The position numbers and the translations under genes are program-made. Below, in pieces: positions 43,165 to 56,813 of a stretch of DNA of 64,000 bases. This DNA is from Pascua guehoae. Taxonomy: Eukaryota; Basidiomycota; Tremellomycetes; Trichosporonales; Trichosporonaceae. Position 1 is the stretch's first letter. The number at the start of each line of letters is the position of its first letter. The stretch covers positions 1,135,635-1,199,634 of the forward strand of contig BCJX01000001.1 of NCBI GenBank assembly GCA_001600415.1. The letters are read 5' to 3'. Under the pieces are notes generated by a model that searched no databases, had not been told where the DNA came from, and saw only the letters and a program-made list of their open reading frames with translations.

Positions 43165-46116
43165 ATGGTGGCCAAACAGGCAGCCCTCGCCGCACTCGCA
43201 GCCATGAGTGCCCTCAACAGCTCGGGGCAGTTTACGCCCGTCGACATGCTCACCACGCCGCGCCCACAGCCAGCCATTGCAGCGCCGGGCGGCAAGCATG
43301 CGCTGAGCGTCGTCGATCAGTGGAACGACAAGACGGACGTGTGAGTTTGGCGGTATTCATTGAGGGTGACGTGGGCAACGTGCGCTGTCGTAACAGGCAC
43401 TGCGTACGGCTCTGTTCTGCCTGCTCGTGCTCTCGGGCCACACCTAGCTCACACCCAGCACGACGCGCACCGTATACCTGCTCACACCCGGCGACGCGTC
43501 CGCCGCGCCCAAGAAGCTCTTCTCCTCGCCGACAGCGGACGCGAAAGAGTTCCTCTGGCTCTCGTCGACAGTCGCGGCGTACGTCAACGGCTCGGCCCTC
43601 CTCCACTTTAGCATCGACAGCAAGGACAAGAAGGGCAGCGACGACGACGACGGCGAGCACGATGCCGCCGCGCCCAAGACGATGCACATCCTCGACTTTC
43701 CCGCCGGCACCGAACCCAGCTCGCTCAAGTACGAGCCCGAGAGCCACACGCTCGCCTTCTCGGCCGCCGTCTGGGGACCCGACGGCGCGCTCGACGACAC
43801 GGAAGCGCGGGACGAGGAGTATGCCGACCGCGGCGACACGGGCGTCGTCTTTGACAACCTGTTTGTGCGCCACTGGGACACGTGGCGGACCCCGGGGAGG
43901 GTGTACACGCTCGCTGCGACGACGCTCAACCGCCGCAAGAACAACGAGGGCGACGACGAGTTTGTCGTCGGCGACATGGCCAAGGGCCGCACGTTTACTA
44001 ATCTCCTCAAGGGTACCGGACTGGTGAGTCACGCGTCGTGGTCGCGGTCGTGCGTCGCGTATCGCGCACGTCTGCGTTGTGCATCTGTGTCTGCAGTTCT
44101 ATTTGAATCGCGATGCGCGCTGGGAGAAATCTTGGCAGGCCGTCGATCGCTGCAGGCACGGCGTGTCCGTGGCATATTCCATCCCCACTTGCTTGAACAT
44201 TGCCAACCCCCCAGTACTCGCAGATGGACCCCATCGGCGACTTTACGCTCTCGCCAACGCACGTTGCCGTTGCACTCAAACCGCCGCACTTGAACTCCGC
44301 GATCCACACACGTGTGGAAGTCTACCTCATTCAGCTCGACTCGCCCGGCGCGCGCCCGCTGCAGCTCACCACGGGCTCGCAGGGCGCCGTTGCGAGCGTG
44401 ACGTTTTCGCCAGACTACCGCAAGCTCGCGTGGCTCGAAATGGCCAAGGACGGGTACGAGAGCGACCGCAACGTTGTGGTGGTGCACACGCTCGGCGGGG
44501 ACGGTGCCAAGATTGGCGACTCGCGGCGGTGGACGTCAGAGTGGGACCGCTCGCCGTCGACTGTCGTGTGGGCGAAAGACTCGGACTCACTCTACCTCCT
44601 CGCGAGCTCAAAGGGCAAGGTGCTCCCGTACCACATCAAGGGCCCCGGGCGCCTCCCAACGCCGCTCGCGTTCAAGCACGCCACGAGCGCAATTGCCCAG
44701 CTCTCGTCGGACACGTTCCTCCTCTCGACATCGAGCATGACGTCGCCGACCGAAATCTTCTTCCTCGACCTCTTTGACGAGCCCGGCCGCGACCCCCACA
44801 AGCAGCCCGCCGAGGACACTCGCCAGGTCACGCACTATGCGACAAAGCACATTGGTGGCCGTCTCGACGAGCACAAGCCCGAAGAAATCTGGTTCAAGGG
44901 CGAGGACGGCCGGCCCGTCATGGCGTGGGTCCTCAAGCCGCGCGGATTCAAGGCAGATGACAAGAGCAAGTGGCCCATGGGTGAGTTGTTCAAGTGGCTG
45001 CCGGCGTGGCACGCAACGAGTCATAGTTTCAGACCCACATGCTAACGGTGCAGCCTTCCTCATTCAGTAAGCCTAAACCCCTGCCTCTCCTCAGTCTTTA
45101 GTGTTCCTCCCACTCACACCGCAGCGGCGGACCCCAGGGCGCATGGGAGGACTCATGGTCGACACGCTGGAACCCAGCCGTGTACGCGAGCGCGGGCTAC
45201 TTTGTCGTCGCCGTCAACCCCACGGGCTCGACCGGCTACGGACAGGACTTTGTGGATCGCATCCAGACCCACTGGGGCGACAGGCCGTACCAGGACCTGC
45301 TTGCTGGTTACCGCGCCGCCCTTGACCGCTTCCCCCAGGTGAGTAGAAGTGGAGTGGATCATGGACGGGCCAATGGTCTGTATGGTTACGCGACCCTTTT
45401 CCCAGCTCGCGACCGTCGTTCTTCTTTGGACATCGCTCTCCCTGGAACACGGCTCACACCCAGATTGACTCTGAGCGCACCGCTGCCCTCGGCGCATCGT
45501 ACGGCGGGTACATGATCAACTGGATCAACGGCCACAACGCGTTTGGCTTCAAGGCGCTCGTGTACCACGACGGCATCTTTGATACGACCTACACGTACTA
45601 CGCGACCGAGGAGGTCTACTTCCCCAACCAGGAATTTGATGGCAACCCGACGACCGCCCGTGCCAACTTTGAGCGCTGGAACCCGGCCAACTTTGTGCAG
45701 GAGTGGAGCACGCCGCAGCTTGTCATCCAGGGCGGCAAGGGTGAGTCGGAGAGCCAGAGTAAAAGCGAGAGCATGAGCTCGACCCAAAACCAGGGCGAGA
45801 GCAAACCCCGACGACTCCACGGGCCACCCTCCACACCCCACACCTGCTGACATGACCCAGACTTCCGCCTCGACGAATCCCAGGCAATCTCGACCTTTAC
45901 CGCGCTCCAGCTGCAGGGCGTCCCAAGCCGCTTCCTCTACTTTGCCGACGAAAACCACTGGGTCCTCAAGCCGAAAAACTCGCGCCGCTGGCACGTGAGT
46001 ATTCAGCGCGCAGCGCAGGGCAGGCAGACACGAGCTGACAACCCCAGCACGAGGTGTTGCGCTGGCTCGACGAGTGGGTCGGAGACAAGGACAAGGCCGC
46101 CCCCAACGGCGCGTAG
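43165..46116 (+). CDS. DPP5: Dipeptidyl-peptidase 5, prolyl oligopeptidase family S9
   Basis: Serine peptidase that removes N-terminal dipeptides; secreted in other fungi. Exons: 43165-43340, 43459-44023, 44215-44980, 45054-45066, 45125-45338, 45464-45740, 45861-45994, 46048-46116; 737 residues, close to the usual 700-730. The N-terminus MVAKQAALAALAAMSALNSS could be a short signal peptide. A beta-propeller half (ALSVVDQWNDKTDV, AFSAAVWGPDGALDD, VFDNLFVRHWDTW, ATSAIAQLSSDTFLLS) precedes the hydrolase domain. The latter has FLIHGGPQGAWEDSWSTRW, NPTGSTGYGQDF and the nucleophile elbow LGASYGGYMINWI. The acid residue is expected in VIQGGKDFRLDES and the His in YFADENHWVLKP. All three triad positions are therefore present. 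Exon 4 is only 13 nt (AFLIH junction) and is needed for the oxyanion-strand motif HGGPQG. The 191 nt intron 2 could hide an alternative acceptor. Confidence 0.92.
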
Positions 46117-47252
46117 ACGTAGATGCTAGAAGAGGTGTCGTGGACAGTGAGCCAAAGGCGTGTCGTATCAAGTGCAAGTACAATACAAATGCAAAGGAAG
46201 TTTGGAAGGCGAGGGGGTATTTGGCCTATCTGGCGAGTGCAAGGCTAACCAAGGCGTACGGTCAAGGGTAGCAGTTTGGGGACCCAGGTGAACGGCGAGT
46301 GACCTCCTAACGCTCTGGTGTTCCCGCGGTCGCCGGGTGCGCAATGTCCACGCGGTGGCCATTGCCACTGACCCAGGCATTCACGTGCACACGCATGTTG
46401 GGAGAAGCACCGACCATTGCACCGTGGGCCAGCGGATTCAACGCCGATACTCATAAAGCCCACGATCCCCTCGCCCATGGCACCCGTACCCCGGGTCGCG
46501 TTGGTGGGGCTCTGCGCTGTGCTTGAGATGGTCGACATGGCGGCGGCGACCCATCTGTCGGACTGATACACCAAGAAGGTAAATCAGTCAGATATTTGCT
46601 CCAAGATTGTAACTGTGATTCGAGCAGAGAGTACTGTACCTCCAAGTCTTGTGATGCCTCTTTGCAGTTACCTACAACGCGTTAATTCTAATCTCAAACG
46701 TCGTCGGTGAAGTCGGAATGGCCCGAGCGCGAGCCATACCTCGCAACCCAAGTGAAGACTCGCTGATAGCGGACCAGCTTACCAAGACCAACCTCCAAAT
46801 GATCCAGACAAGAAGATTGGCCAGCGGTTAAGAGCTCACTACCGTATGCTAGCAGACTGAGACCATAGCGGTACCAGCGCGTCAATGGCGGGTCGGGCGG
46901 GCTAGGCGGGTTTTCAAGGACCAGTACCGATGCGAGCAAACACTGGTACACGCCTCTAACTCCGGCCAATTCCTATCCTCTTGCANATGCACATGACGGA
47001 CAGCGCATTACTCGAGCAGTGCTCCCATCCAGCCTGGTCAGGACGTGCCTCGTCGCTTGCAGTGAATTGTCTTTGAATCACCCCTACCCTCCTGCCCCCG
47101 GCCTTTGCCTCCCAACAACAGTTCAGCGGCGGGGAACAGGGAGACAATCCTCTCGCTCATCGTGTCCCATCGTGCTCAGCTCCGAGCTACACAGAGCAGA
47201 CAACACTCCCCAGGCCGGCCCGCCACCACTCGCGCTGGTGACAAAGACACGT
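46117..47252. other. Intergenic region without a supported gene
   Basis: About 1.1 kb between DPP5 and tRNA-Pro. It is somewhat less GC-rich between 46560 and 46950 and contains one ambiguous base at 46986. No coding chain or repeat with a partner elsewhere in the window was recognised. Confidence 0.45.
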
Positions 47253-47357
47253 GCTCTCGTGGTGTAGTGGTTATCATACTCTCTTAGGGTTTAGTCGGTC
47301 CTAAGCTGGTGTCTTCCTGATTGGGAGTGGGCCCCGGTTCGAATCCGGGCGAGGGCC
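47253..47357 (+). tRNA. tRNA-Pro (AGG anticodon) with intron
   Basis: The acceptor stem GCTCTCG pairs with CGAGGGC (one T-G pair). The D-arm region reads TGGTGTAGTGGTTA and the T-arm CCGGTTCGAATCCGG. The anticodon stem is CTCTC/GGGAG with loop TTAGGG, giving anticodon AGG. An intron of about 32 bases follows position 37. It contains CCTAAG, which can pair with the anticodon region CTTAGG as in canonical nuclear tRNA precursors. The last base listed is the discriminator. No encoded CCA, as expected in eukaryotes. Confidence 0.88.
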
Positions 47358-47962
47358 AACGTTTTGCTTCTTGTTGCTTGTATGTCGCTTGTGCCAAAAG
47401 CACAACCGAGGACGTTGGTGTGGGCGGGCGTGTGTGTGTGAGTGTGAGTGTGGGTGTGAGCGTGGGTGTGGGTGTGGACGCAGCAGTGATCAACTTTGGC
47501 TCCCGGGGTCTTTGTAAACCCCAGTGACATCCGAGCATGAGTTTCAAGTGTTTTGAGCGGGAACCAAATCTTTTGGGTGATCAAAGCATCCTGGGTAGGT
47601 GTAGACCAAGCAAGGGTGATTCAGTAGTACCGTTTGATGACTTGCCGAGGTGCACCCCAGACAAGAGCAATTCCTGCCTCACGTCTAACCGCAGCTGTGG
47701 CCGCTAAGCACCCCCTCGGAGTCTCTTTTTGCCAGGCGAAGAGCCAAGGGGTCACGACACTGTGGCTACTCTGGTCCCTGGCTCTACCTTCGTACGGTCA
47801 TGCGGCTTTCGTAAAAATCTCACTCGATACATTTCAAGATTTTAACTATACGACATGTCGCAAGGACAGGGCCAGCATCGCCCGTGTATTTAAATATGTT
47901 CGTTTACTGTCCACGAACTCTAGCGACTGTCCGCCAATGCGCCTTTGCGCTCACAAACTGCC
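47358..47962. other. Spacer with GT-rich microsatellite
   Basis: Between tRNA-Pro and the 3' end of the carboxylesterase gene. A GTGTGT/GTGAGTGTGGGTGTG tract occupies about 47429-47477. The remainder shows no coding signal. Confidence 0.5.
47429..47477. repeat. Imperfect GT/GTGGGTGT microsatellite
   Basis: A run of GT units interrupted by A and GG, about 50 bases, beginning some 70 bases after the tRNA-Pro gene. Confidence 0.85.
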
Positions 47963-50618
<2,656 letters not shown>

Positions 50619-50745
50619 CGTGCCGAGATACACAGAGTGGAAAAAGAGTGTGTCGGCGTGGGCCACGGGGAGGAGAGGGGGAGGATGGGGGACCGGGGGG
50701 AGCGGCGAAGAGGGTGAGCGATAACGAGTAAAACAGGTGTGCTGA

Positions 50746-50755
50746 CTTATATAAG
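50746..50755 (-). promoter_or_regulatory. TATA box candidate of the carboxylesterase gene
   Basis: The palindrome CTTATATAAG lies about 130 bases upstream of the carboxylesterase start codon, a normal distance for a fungal TATA element. Confidence 0.5.
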
Positions 50756-53700
50756 CCGTCGAGCGAAAGAGTGAGTCCTTAAACTTGCCAAAGAGGCTAA
50801 AGCAGCCCGTGTCTAAGTCACTCGTTGATCATGTTCCGAGGGTGCTAGCCATGCTGCTGTGGTCCCAAAGTCGATTCTAGCGATGACGCTTGCATTGCTT
50901 GGTTCGACATTGCACATGGCCCATGCACCAGTGCTCGTTACGGCCAGCACGAGCCCCTGCGCCCCCGCGGATACGCATGCTTCCGAATGCCGCATACGGG
51001 ACGCACGTGCAGCTGTGCAGCTGCTGTGCAGGGTTGCGGGGGTGGTAGTGCAAATGGGGAGCAGTTTAGTGCACTACTGTAGACTGGTAGGGTAGTGGAT
51101 TCCATGATATTGGGGGGGGGGGGGAATGAATTATTACGACGGAGGCGCAGGCCCATGACATGGCAGATGACCGATCCGAGGAATGAATGGAATGGCTGCC
51201 CTGATGCAGGATCGGCATCCTCGGCGGGCGGGGGCGGCGGCGGCACGGGCCGCTATCCAGAGTTGCCATGTTGCCACTCGTTTGCCGAGGCAATACGTCA
51301 TTCCTCCACGGCTGCCACAAACGGTCAGTCACACTACCAAGACGCAATTCGCCAGCCTGGAGGAATCCCGGGGCAGCATTGCTATGCTATTGTTGTCTAA
51401 AAGTCTTCCCTTTCAATCTAGACGCGAATACAGGCAAGAAACAACGGTCTACAGGCTCTAGTACGGAGGATCCCCGGAGAGACTGCCTACGCTACTATGG
51501 CCCTAGCGTCAAGTGCCCGGGCGTCTGGCGCCCATGGGGCACAGCAACGGCTTCAACAGGGCGTCCATGGACTGTCTCCTCGTGCCATCCGTCCTTCTGA
51601 CCCGGGGCTACGAGTTCGACTCGACGCAGTCGTTGCCCGCAAATCAAATATCGGCTTGTCATTGACGATGGGCGCACGCTTGGTATCGATTACTGTAAAT
51701 CCATCGGGGGCCCAGGCGGTGTAGCTTCCGCCCATCCAGTCCATCGTCACCAGGACGGGAGGGGTGGAGGGGCATCAGCTCATCAGGCGAAGTGGTACTT
51801 GCAAACAGCAATGACCTGGACGGACAATTATTACTTTCAGGACCAAAGCTATGCTGTGTGGGTCATTAGCAAATGGGCCGAATCTAAAAGCTAGTTTCCC
51901 CACTGAACCGAAAGGAAGCGGTTGATTTTGGTCGCCCGCCGTTCATGTCAAGCTAATAATAGCTGATGAGCTCTCTGATCATTCTGGAACGGAGCGGGGG
52001 TGCTGAGGCATGCAAGGTCCTTTTGGATGGCCGCGCATAGCTCATAGCCTGCTCTCTTGGTAGAGGATCGGCCTATCGGACCGCAGATGGTGCAAAGTTT
52101 GATCGCGTTCAGACGACGGAAATCTTCGATATGGCAATTTCGCACCAGAGTAAACTTTATACTCGACCCAGATGATCACAACCAGCTTTGGGCCCCGCCC
52201 ATCACGTGCCTCACTGTACGTGTCGCTTGTGCCTATGGTAGATAACGACTTGGCCACTTGTCGGATCACAATGGCCCCTCTTCACCAGCTTGCTACAAGA
52301 CAACGATCACACACCGGCATCCCGTACAGGGTATACGAACCTCAAGCACTGTAGACTCAACGGGTATACAAAGCACAGAGCATTTGAGTTGAGTATGATG
52401 CTATGCAGCTGGGCAACAGGGCTCGTGGCGGTGCCACAAAAACGAGACAAGGTTCTCATCTGAACCCAACATTGCCAACTCGCAGTCCCCGTGCCATAAT
52501 GGTGGAATCGTCTGCACGAGCCTGCGTACGTGCTGTGCTGTGCTCTAGACATCGGAACACCCGTTTCGTTCTGCAATATGCCACGCAGTAGCACGGCAGC
52601 ACAGCACTGGCCTCCACCGGATCCGCCACCGCCACTGCGCTCGGACGCGTCGACGCGTAATCGTTCTTTCATGTCAACTTTGACCACCACTGCACGCACC
52701 CGCTGGCCGCTGGTCGTTTGAGAAACGGGGCGCAGTAGCAATCACTGCTATGTCGTATCACATGACCCGCTGCGCACGGGGCCACAATCCGCTGTGGCCA
52801 GGCCGGCCAGGCCTCCCATCATCACCCCAATGTTGCTGCAGCCAATTTGCCACCCGTTACCGCCGGAACTGACACGGTTGTGCCGCGCGCGCATGCCACG
52901 TACTGGGTGGCAGTGTGGTGGGTGATAGTGATATGCCCCCCACATGCCCCGCAGCATGTACCCTTTACGGTATCAAACTGTTTTGAAACACATCAAGAAA
53001 CAGGGTGAGGCGCTCCAGGCTGGCCACGCTCCGAGCTGGGAAGAGAGACAGTTATTGGGACGGCAGTATCTCACACGGTGCACACAGTGCCAAAGACACA
53101 GGAGGAGCTTGGGCAAACTGTTTTCAGCTCAAGCCTGCGACTTTGCATGGTGAGTATAACTCCATCCATCACGGCCCGAAGGTGCATGATACATACCGAC
53201 GATAAACATGTGTTTGAAACGACAAGAAGCATGGGACCAAATGTGCACAGTGGCGTCTGGGCCCACTTGATAAACCTGACGCACCGACGGCACGGGGGCA
53301 GACAGACGAACAATAATAACAAACATGAACACAACAGGAAGACGGGAGACGTAACTCTGCGTCATTCACTACGCGGGGCTGGGGGGTAGGGTATGCAGCA
53401 TTCCACAGACTCTGCATCACTGCATGACCCCGATTCTGGGGCATGTGTGGAGAAAAGGGCCATGTGGCCACGTTGTACTCTGCTCCCCTCGGCCCCTCGG
53501 TCCCTTTCCTTGCACAGTACACGTTGTAGTAATGCTCCCATGGTCCATCACACCGACTTAGACCCATTCACACCTTAGACATGGTGCACATCCACACCGC
53601 ACATGAAAAAAAGGGGGGGCCTGGCTCATCATGCCCATCACCTGGGATACCGTACGTCGTGCGCGCGCGTGCCCCTGTCCCCTTGAGGTATCGGCGCGAG

Positions 53701-53841
53701 CAACGAGAATGAAACCAGACACAACAAGTATAGCGCACTGGCATTCTCCACCACTACCATTCTTTGTTTTCCCCAAATCACCAAGTCACACAACCACCAT
53801 CCCCGCCACCCCCATCCCCATCGCCACCACTCTCGACCTCA
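50756..53841. other. 3.1 kb intergenic region without a supported gene
   Basis: Divergent spacer between the carboxylesterase and the next plus-strand gene. A run of about 13 G lies near 51111-51124. Short frames exist on both strands but none has a recognisable motif or intron chain. The last 100 bases before 53842 are C- and CA-rich as in a leader. Confidence 0.45.
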
Positions 53842-55459
53842 ATGGCACGCAAAGCACCCCGCCGCCGCACCCGTCCCGCCACCGCCCAACCGCAGGCCAA
53901 GCGGGCGAGGACGGCCAAGACGGACCCCGACGTTGTCAAGCTCGACCCGGGAGCCGAGGGGAGACTGGGGATGACGGGAGCGGCGGGCACTAGCGCGGGC
54001 GTGGGCGTGGGCGCTGGCCTGGACGTTGGCGTGCTCGGCGCCGTGCAGAGTAGCCAAGCAAGCAAAGGGAGTCTGGGGGCCAAAGCCCACCCAGAGGACA
54101 CAGTGTTGGAGCCAAGGGGCCCGAGCGCCCCCTCATCCTTCCCCCCTGCACCCTCCCTCCCTGGACCAGAAGCCCGCACGGGCCAGACGTGCACACCGAA
54201 GACACAACCAGTAGAAACGGCCCCACACACACCGGAAACAACAACAGCGAGTCCAGAAACGCGTCTCGCAGCGGCGAGCCCGAGCGAGGCGGACACGCCC
54301 ATCCCGACGCCGTGCGACATGGACGTGGACATTCCCGTCGCCGATGCCGACATGGACGCTGCCTCGGTGGCGATGGATGACAGCACTCAGGGTGTACATG
54401 CCTCGATGGCGCACGACCCGCAGCACGTACCGCCGCCGCACACACACACGGGGCGCCCTCACGGCCCCGTTGGCGTCCCTGCCCCCGCTCAGGCCCAAGT
54501 GCAACGAGTCGAACCCCAGCCGGGCCCAGCCCACCCAGTCGCCACCACACCCGCTCCCCCTCCGGGACTCGCCGACATTGCCGCCGCCAAACTCACCGCG
54601 GCAATGGTATGTCCCCCGTCTGGTGACTTTACTGATTCTGCAGGAACTGGCCTTCCGTTCCGTCGTCGACGCGTCAGAGGTCCAAGCTCACGCGGCCCGA
54701 GGCACGGGCACGGACGGGGCAGGTCGGTCGAGCTCGAGCGCGCCGTCATCCTCTACGAGTACCAACCCCAGCCCTAACACGAAGCCCCAACCCAACCCGT
54801 ACGGCACGACCGCGGCCAACCCCCTGGGCATACCGCACGCCCACCTCGCGCCGGCGTTTATACACGCCGCACGCATGCTCTTCCCTGCAAACGAGGCGGG
54901 CGAAATGCTCTTGCTTGCCATTAAGCGTTTCTGGGCCATTGCGGCCTTGGCGCGCAGTGCGCGGGCTGCGGAAACGGGGGCCAAGGGGGCGGCAGTCGAG
55001 GCCCCCGGACGTGCAGGGTGTTCTCCGGCCCCGTTGGCGGGCACACCTGCCTCGCAGACCCGGACACCGTCAAAATCCACAGCTGCGGCCGCCACAACAG
55101 CCACGCCCGCCACGCCCTTAACCCCTGCCACCACCCCCGTAGCCCCCACAGCCACAACCGCCACAACTGCCACAGCCGCCAACACCGCCACGACCGCCAC
55201 AGCCGCCACAACCACAACAACCACACCCACCACACCACCCACGACCACACCACCCACGGCTCCACCCGCCTTGCCCACAGCCACAGCACAGCTCGCACAC
55301 GCCATGCACCTCGCGTTCCTCTTCTTCGTCGTCGAATGTGCCCGGTGGGGCGTGACGCCCACCCGGGGGGGGGGGGGCTCGGCCCTCATCTATGGCCGTG
55401 GGGACGCGAGTGACGACGGGGGGGGGAGGGCGTTGAGGGTGTTGGTCGTGCAGGAGTGA
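53842..55459 (+). CDS. Hypothetical Pro/Thr/Ala-rich protein
   Basis: Exons 53842-54606 and 54644-55459 (37 nt intron) encode 526 residues. I do not recognise the family. The start MARKAPRRRTRPATAQPQAK with KRARTAK looks like a basic nuclear-targeting segment. A long disordered acidic/proline region follows (MDVDIPVADADMD near residue 155). The only parts that look folded are HLAPAFIHAARMLFPANEAG followed by EMLLLAIKRFWAIAALARSA, and after a low-complexity TAT/PTT stretch, LAHAMHLAFLFFVVECARWG and RALRVLVVQE. These two helical blocks may form one small alpha-helical domain split by the insert. A poly-Gly tract (13 G at 55365-55377) lies in the coding sequence near the end; an indel there would change the C-terminus. 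Confidence 0.6.
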
Positions 55460-55478
55460 AGAGATGGGCAGGGGGGGG

Positions 55479-55578
55479 NNNNNNNNNNNNNNNNNNNNNN
55501 NNNNNNNNNNNNNNNNNNNNNNNNNNNNNNNNNNNNNNNNNNNNNNNNNNNNNNNNNNNNNNNNNNNNNNNNNNNNNN
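55479..55578. other. Assembly gap (100 N) next to G-rich sequence
   Basis: Exactly 100 N, preceded by eight G and followed by AAGGGGGG, 20 bases after the stop codon of the hypothetical gene. The surrounding sequence has several other G runs. True length is unknown. Confidence 0.95.
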
Positions 55579-56258
55579 AAGGGGGGCTGGAGAAGGGAAA
55601 ACAGAGGAGGGGGAGGAGAAAAATGATACCCGGGAGGGGGGGGGGAGAGAAAGGGACGCAAGGCGGGGACTAGATGGCGTACCATGTTGCCAACAAGTGG
55701 ACGAGTCACCCGTGACGCAGAAGTCCAATCGGGCCCACTGTAGACTGAACTGCATAAAACGAGTAGAGTCTGTATTCTGTAAGAAGGGTAGTGCATAGAT
55801 AATGTAGATGTGTACTGTACCATGTACTATGCTGTCCCCGCCAATATCCACCTCACGGGTATGGATATCGCATTCGGCCCTCTCATCTCGTCTCGTCTCG
55901 TCGGGTCGCGTCTCACACGCCCAACTTGATGTACCGCACAGTGGTTGCCAGGGTCCGACCAAACGATGCCCACTGGGCGCCACTCCCATTCTGTACCGTG
56001 CGACTCGTACCACCTCGCCGGGCGGAGATCCGAGGCTTTGGCTTTGGGCCAAGCATCCGACCCCACCAGGGAGGCAGTCGCAGCCGCAAGCCGCGGTCGG
56101 CCACTTTACCATGGTACCATGGTCGCCTTGGAGTGGCAAACCCCACCATCCCCAACACCAGTCCTCGCGGCTAGCAGCTAGGGGCTGGCAGTGGCCAGTG
56201 GCTTGTGGCACCGCCACGGGGGCCGTGGCGACTGCCTTCCCAATGCGTCTTTGTAAGA
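55579..56258. other. Spacer between gap and tRNA-Gln
   Basis: G-rich next to the gap, then ordinary intergenic sequence with a TCTCGTCTCGTCTCG repeat near 55885-55900 and two CCATGGTACCATGG-like palindromic words near 56108-56123. No coding signal. Confidence 0.4.
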
Positions 56259-56342
56259 GGTCCGATAGTACAGTGGTTTAGTACACAGGTTTTTGAAGCG
56301 CCTTGAATACCTGGAACCTGGGTTCGAACCCCAGTCAGACCT
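56259..56342 (+). tRNA. tRNA-Gln (TTG anticodon) with short intron, one acceptor-stem mismatch
   Basis: D-stem GTAC/GTAC, anticodon stem CAGGT/ACCTG and T-arm CTGGG-TTCGAAC-CCCAG are all complete. The loop TTTTGA gives anticodon TTG, with an intron of about 12 bases after position 37. The acceptor stem GGTCCGA/TCAGACC pairs except for one C-A opposition at 5:68. Discriminator T. It may still be functional, or be a decaying copy. Confidence 0.78.
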
Positions 56343-56813
56343 TGGCCTGTTGGGGAGATCCTGGGACGGGTAATGTTCTTTTAGGCGGCCAACCTGTTGG
56401 GGCAGGCTGTCCAAGTGTCAAGTGTGCAACGAATGGCATGCCTGATGACTTGTGTCACTCTGGAGTGACCTCTTTGTCGCTTGGTCTTTTGCCACTCAGT
56501 GGCAGGAAACTTGCCTGTGCACTCTCTGCATCACGCACGAGTGCTGACGAATCTTGATGAGAGGAAGGTACCGAGAGAATCGTTGGGGTGGTATGTCACC
56601 ATACTCGTGTTCCGCCAAATACCGCTGAAGCACTGACGTCTTGGTGACCTCTCTACCAACGGGGTCGCCTACCCATGCCCTCTCTAGGTCTCATCGTACG
56701 AGGTCGCCTACCCACGCCCTCTAGGTCTCATCGTACATGGTCTATAGTGTTCATATATTACATCTATATACTGTCCCTGATGTCACCGTCCCTGCGTGTA
56801 TCCTGCACACTGC
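56343..56813. other. Spacer with a two-copy tandem repeat
   Basis: About 470 bases. A repeat of about 37 bases (GGTCGCCTACCC..GCCCTC..TAGGTCTCATCGTAC) occurs twice in tandem at 56663-56736, the first copy with an extra CT. The rest should hold the 3' untranslated region of the bHLH gene. Confidence 0.55.

Noticed and set aside
43250..44032. 260-codon minus-strand frame opposite DPP5
   Set aside because: It lies entirely over DPP5 exons 1 and 2, whose plus-strand frame has clear family motifs; antisense frames are expected at this base composition.
54688..55389. Gly/Val-rich minus-strand frames opposite the hypothetical gene
   Set aside because: Generated by the complementary strand of ACC/GCC-rich low-complexity sequence; no start context or motif.
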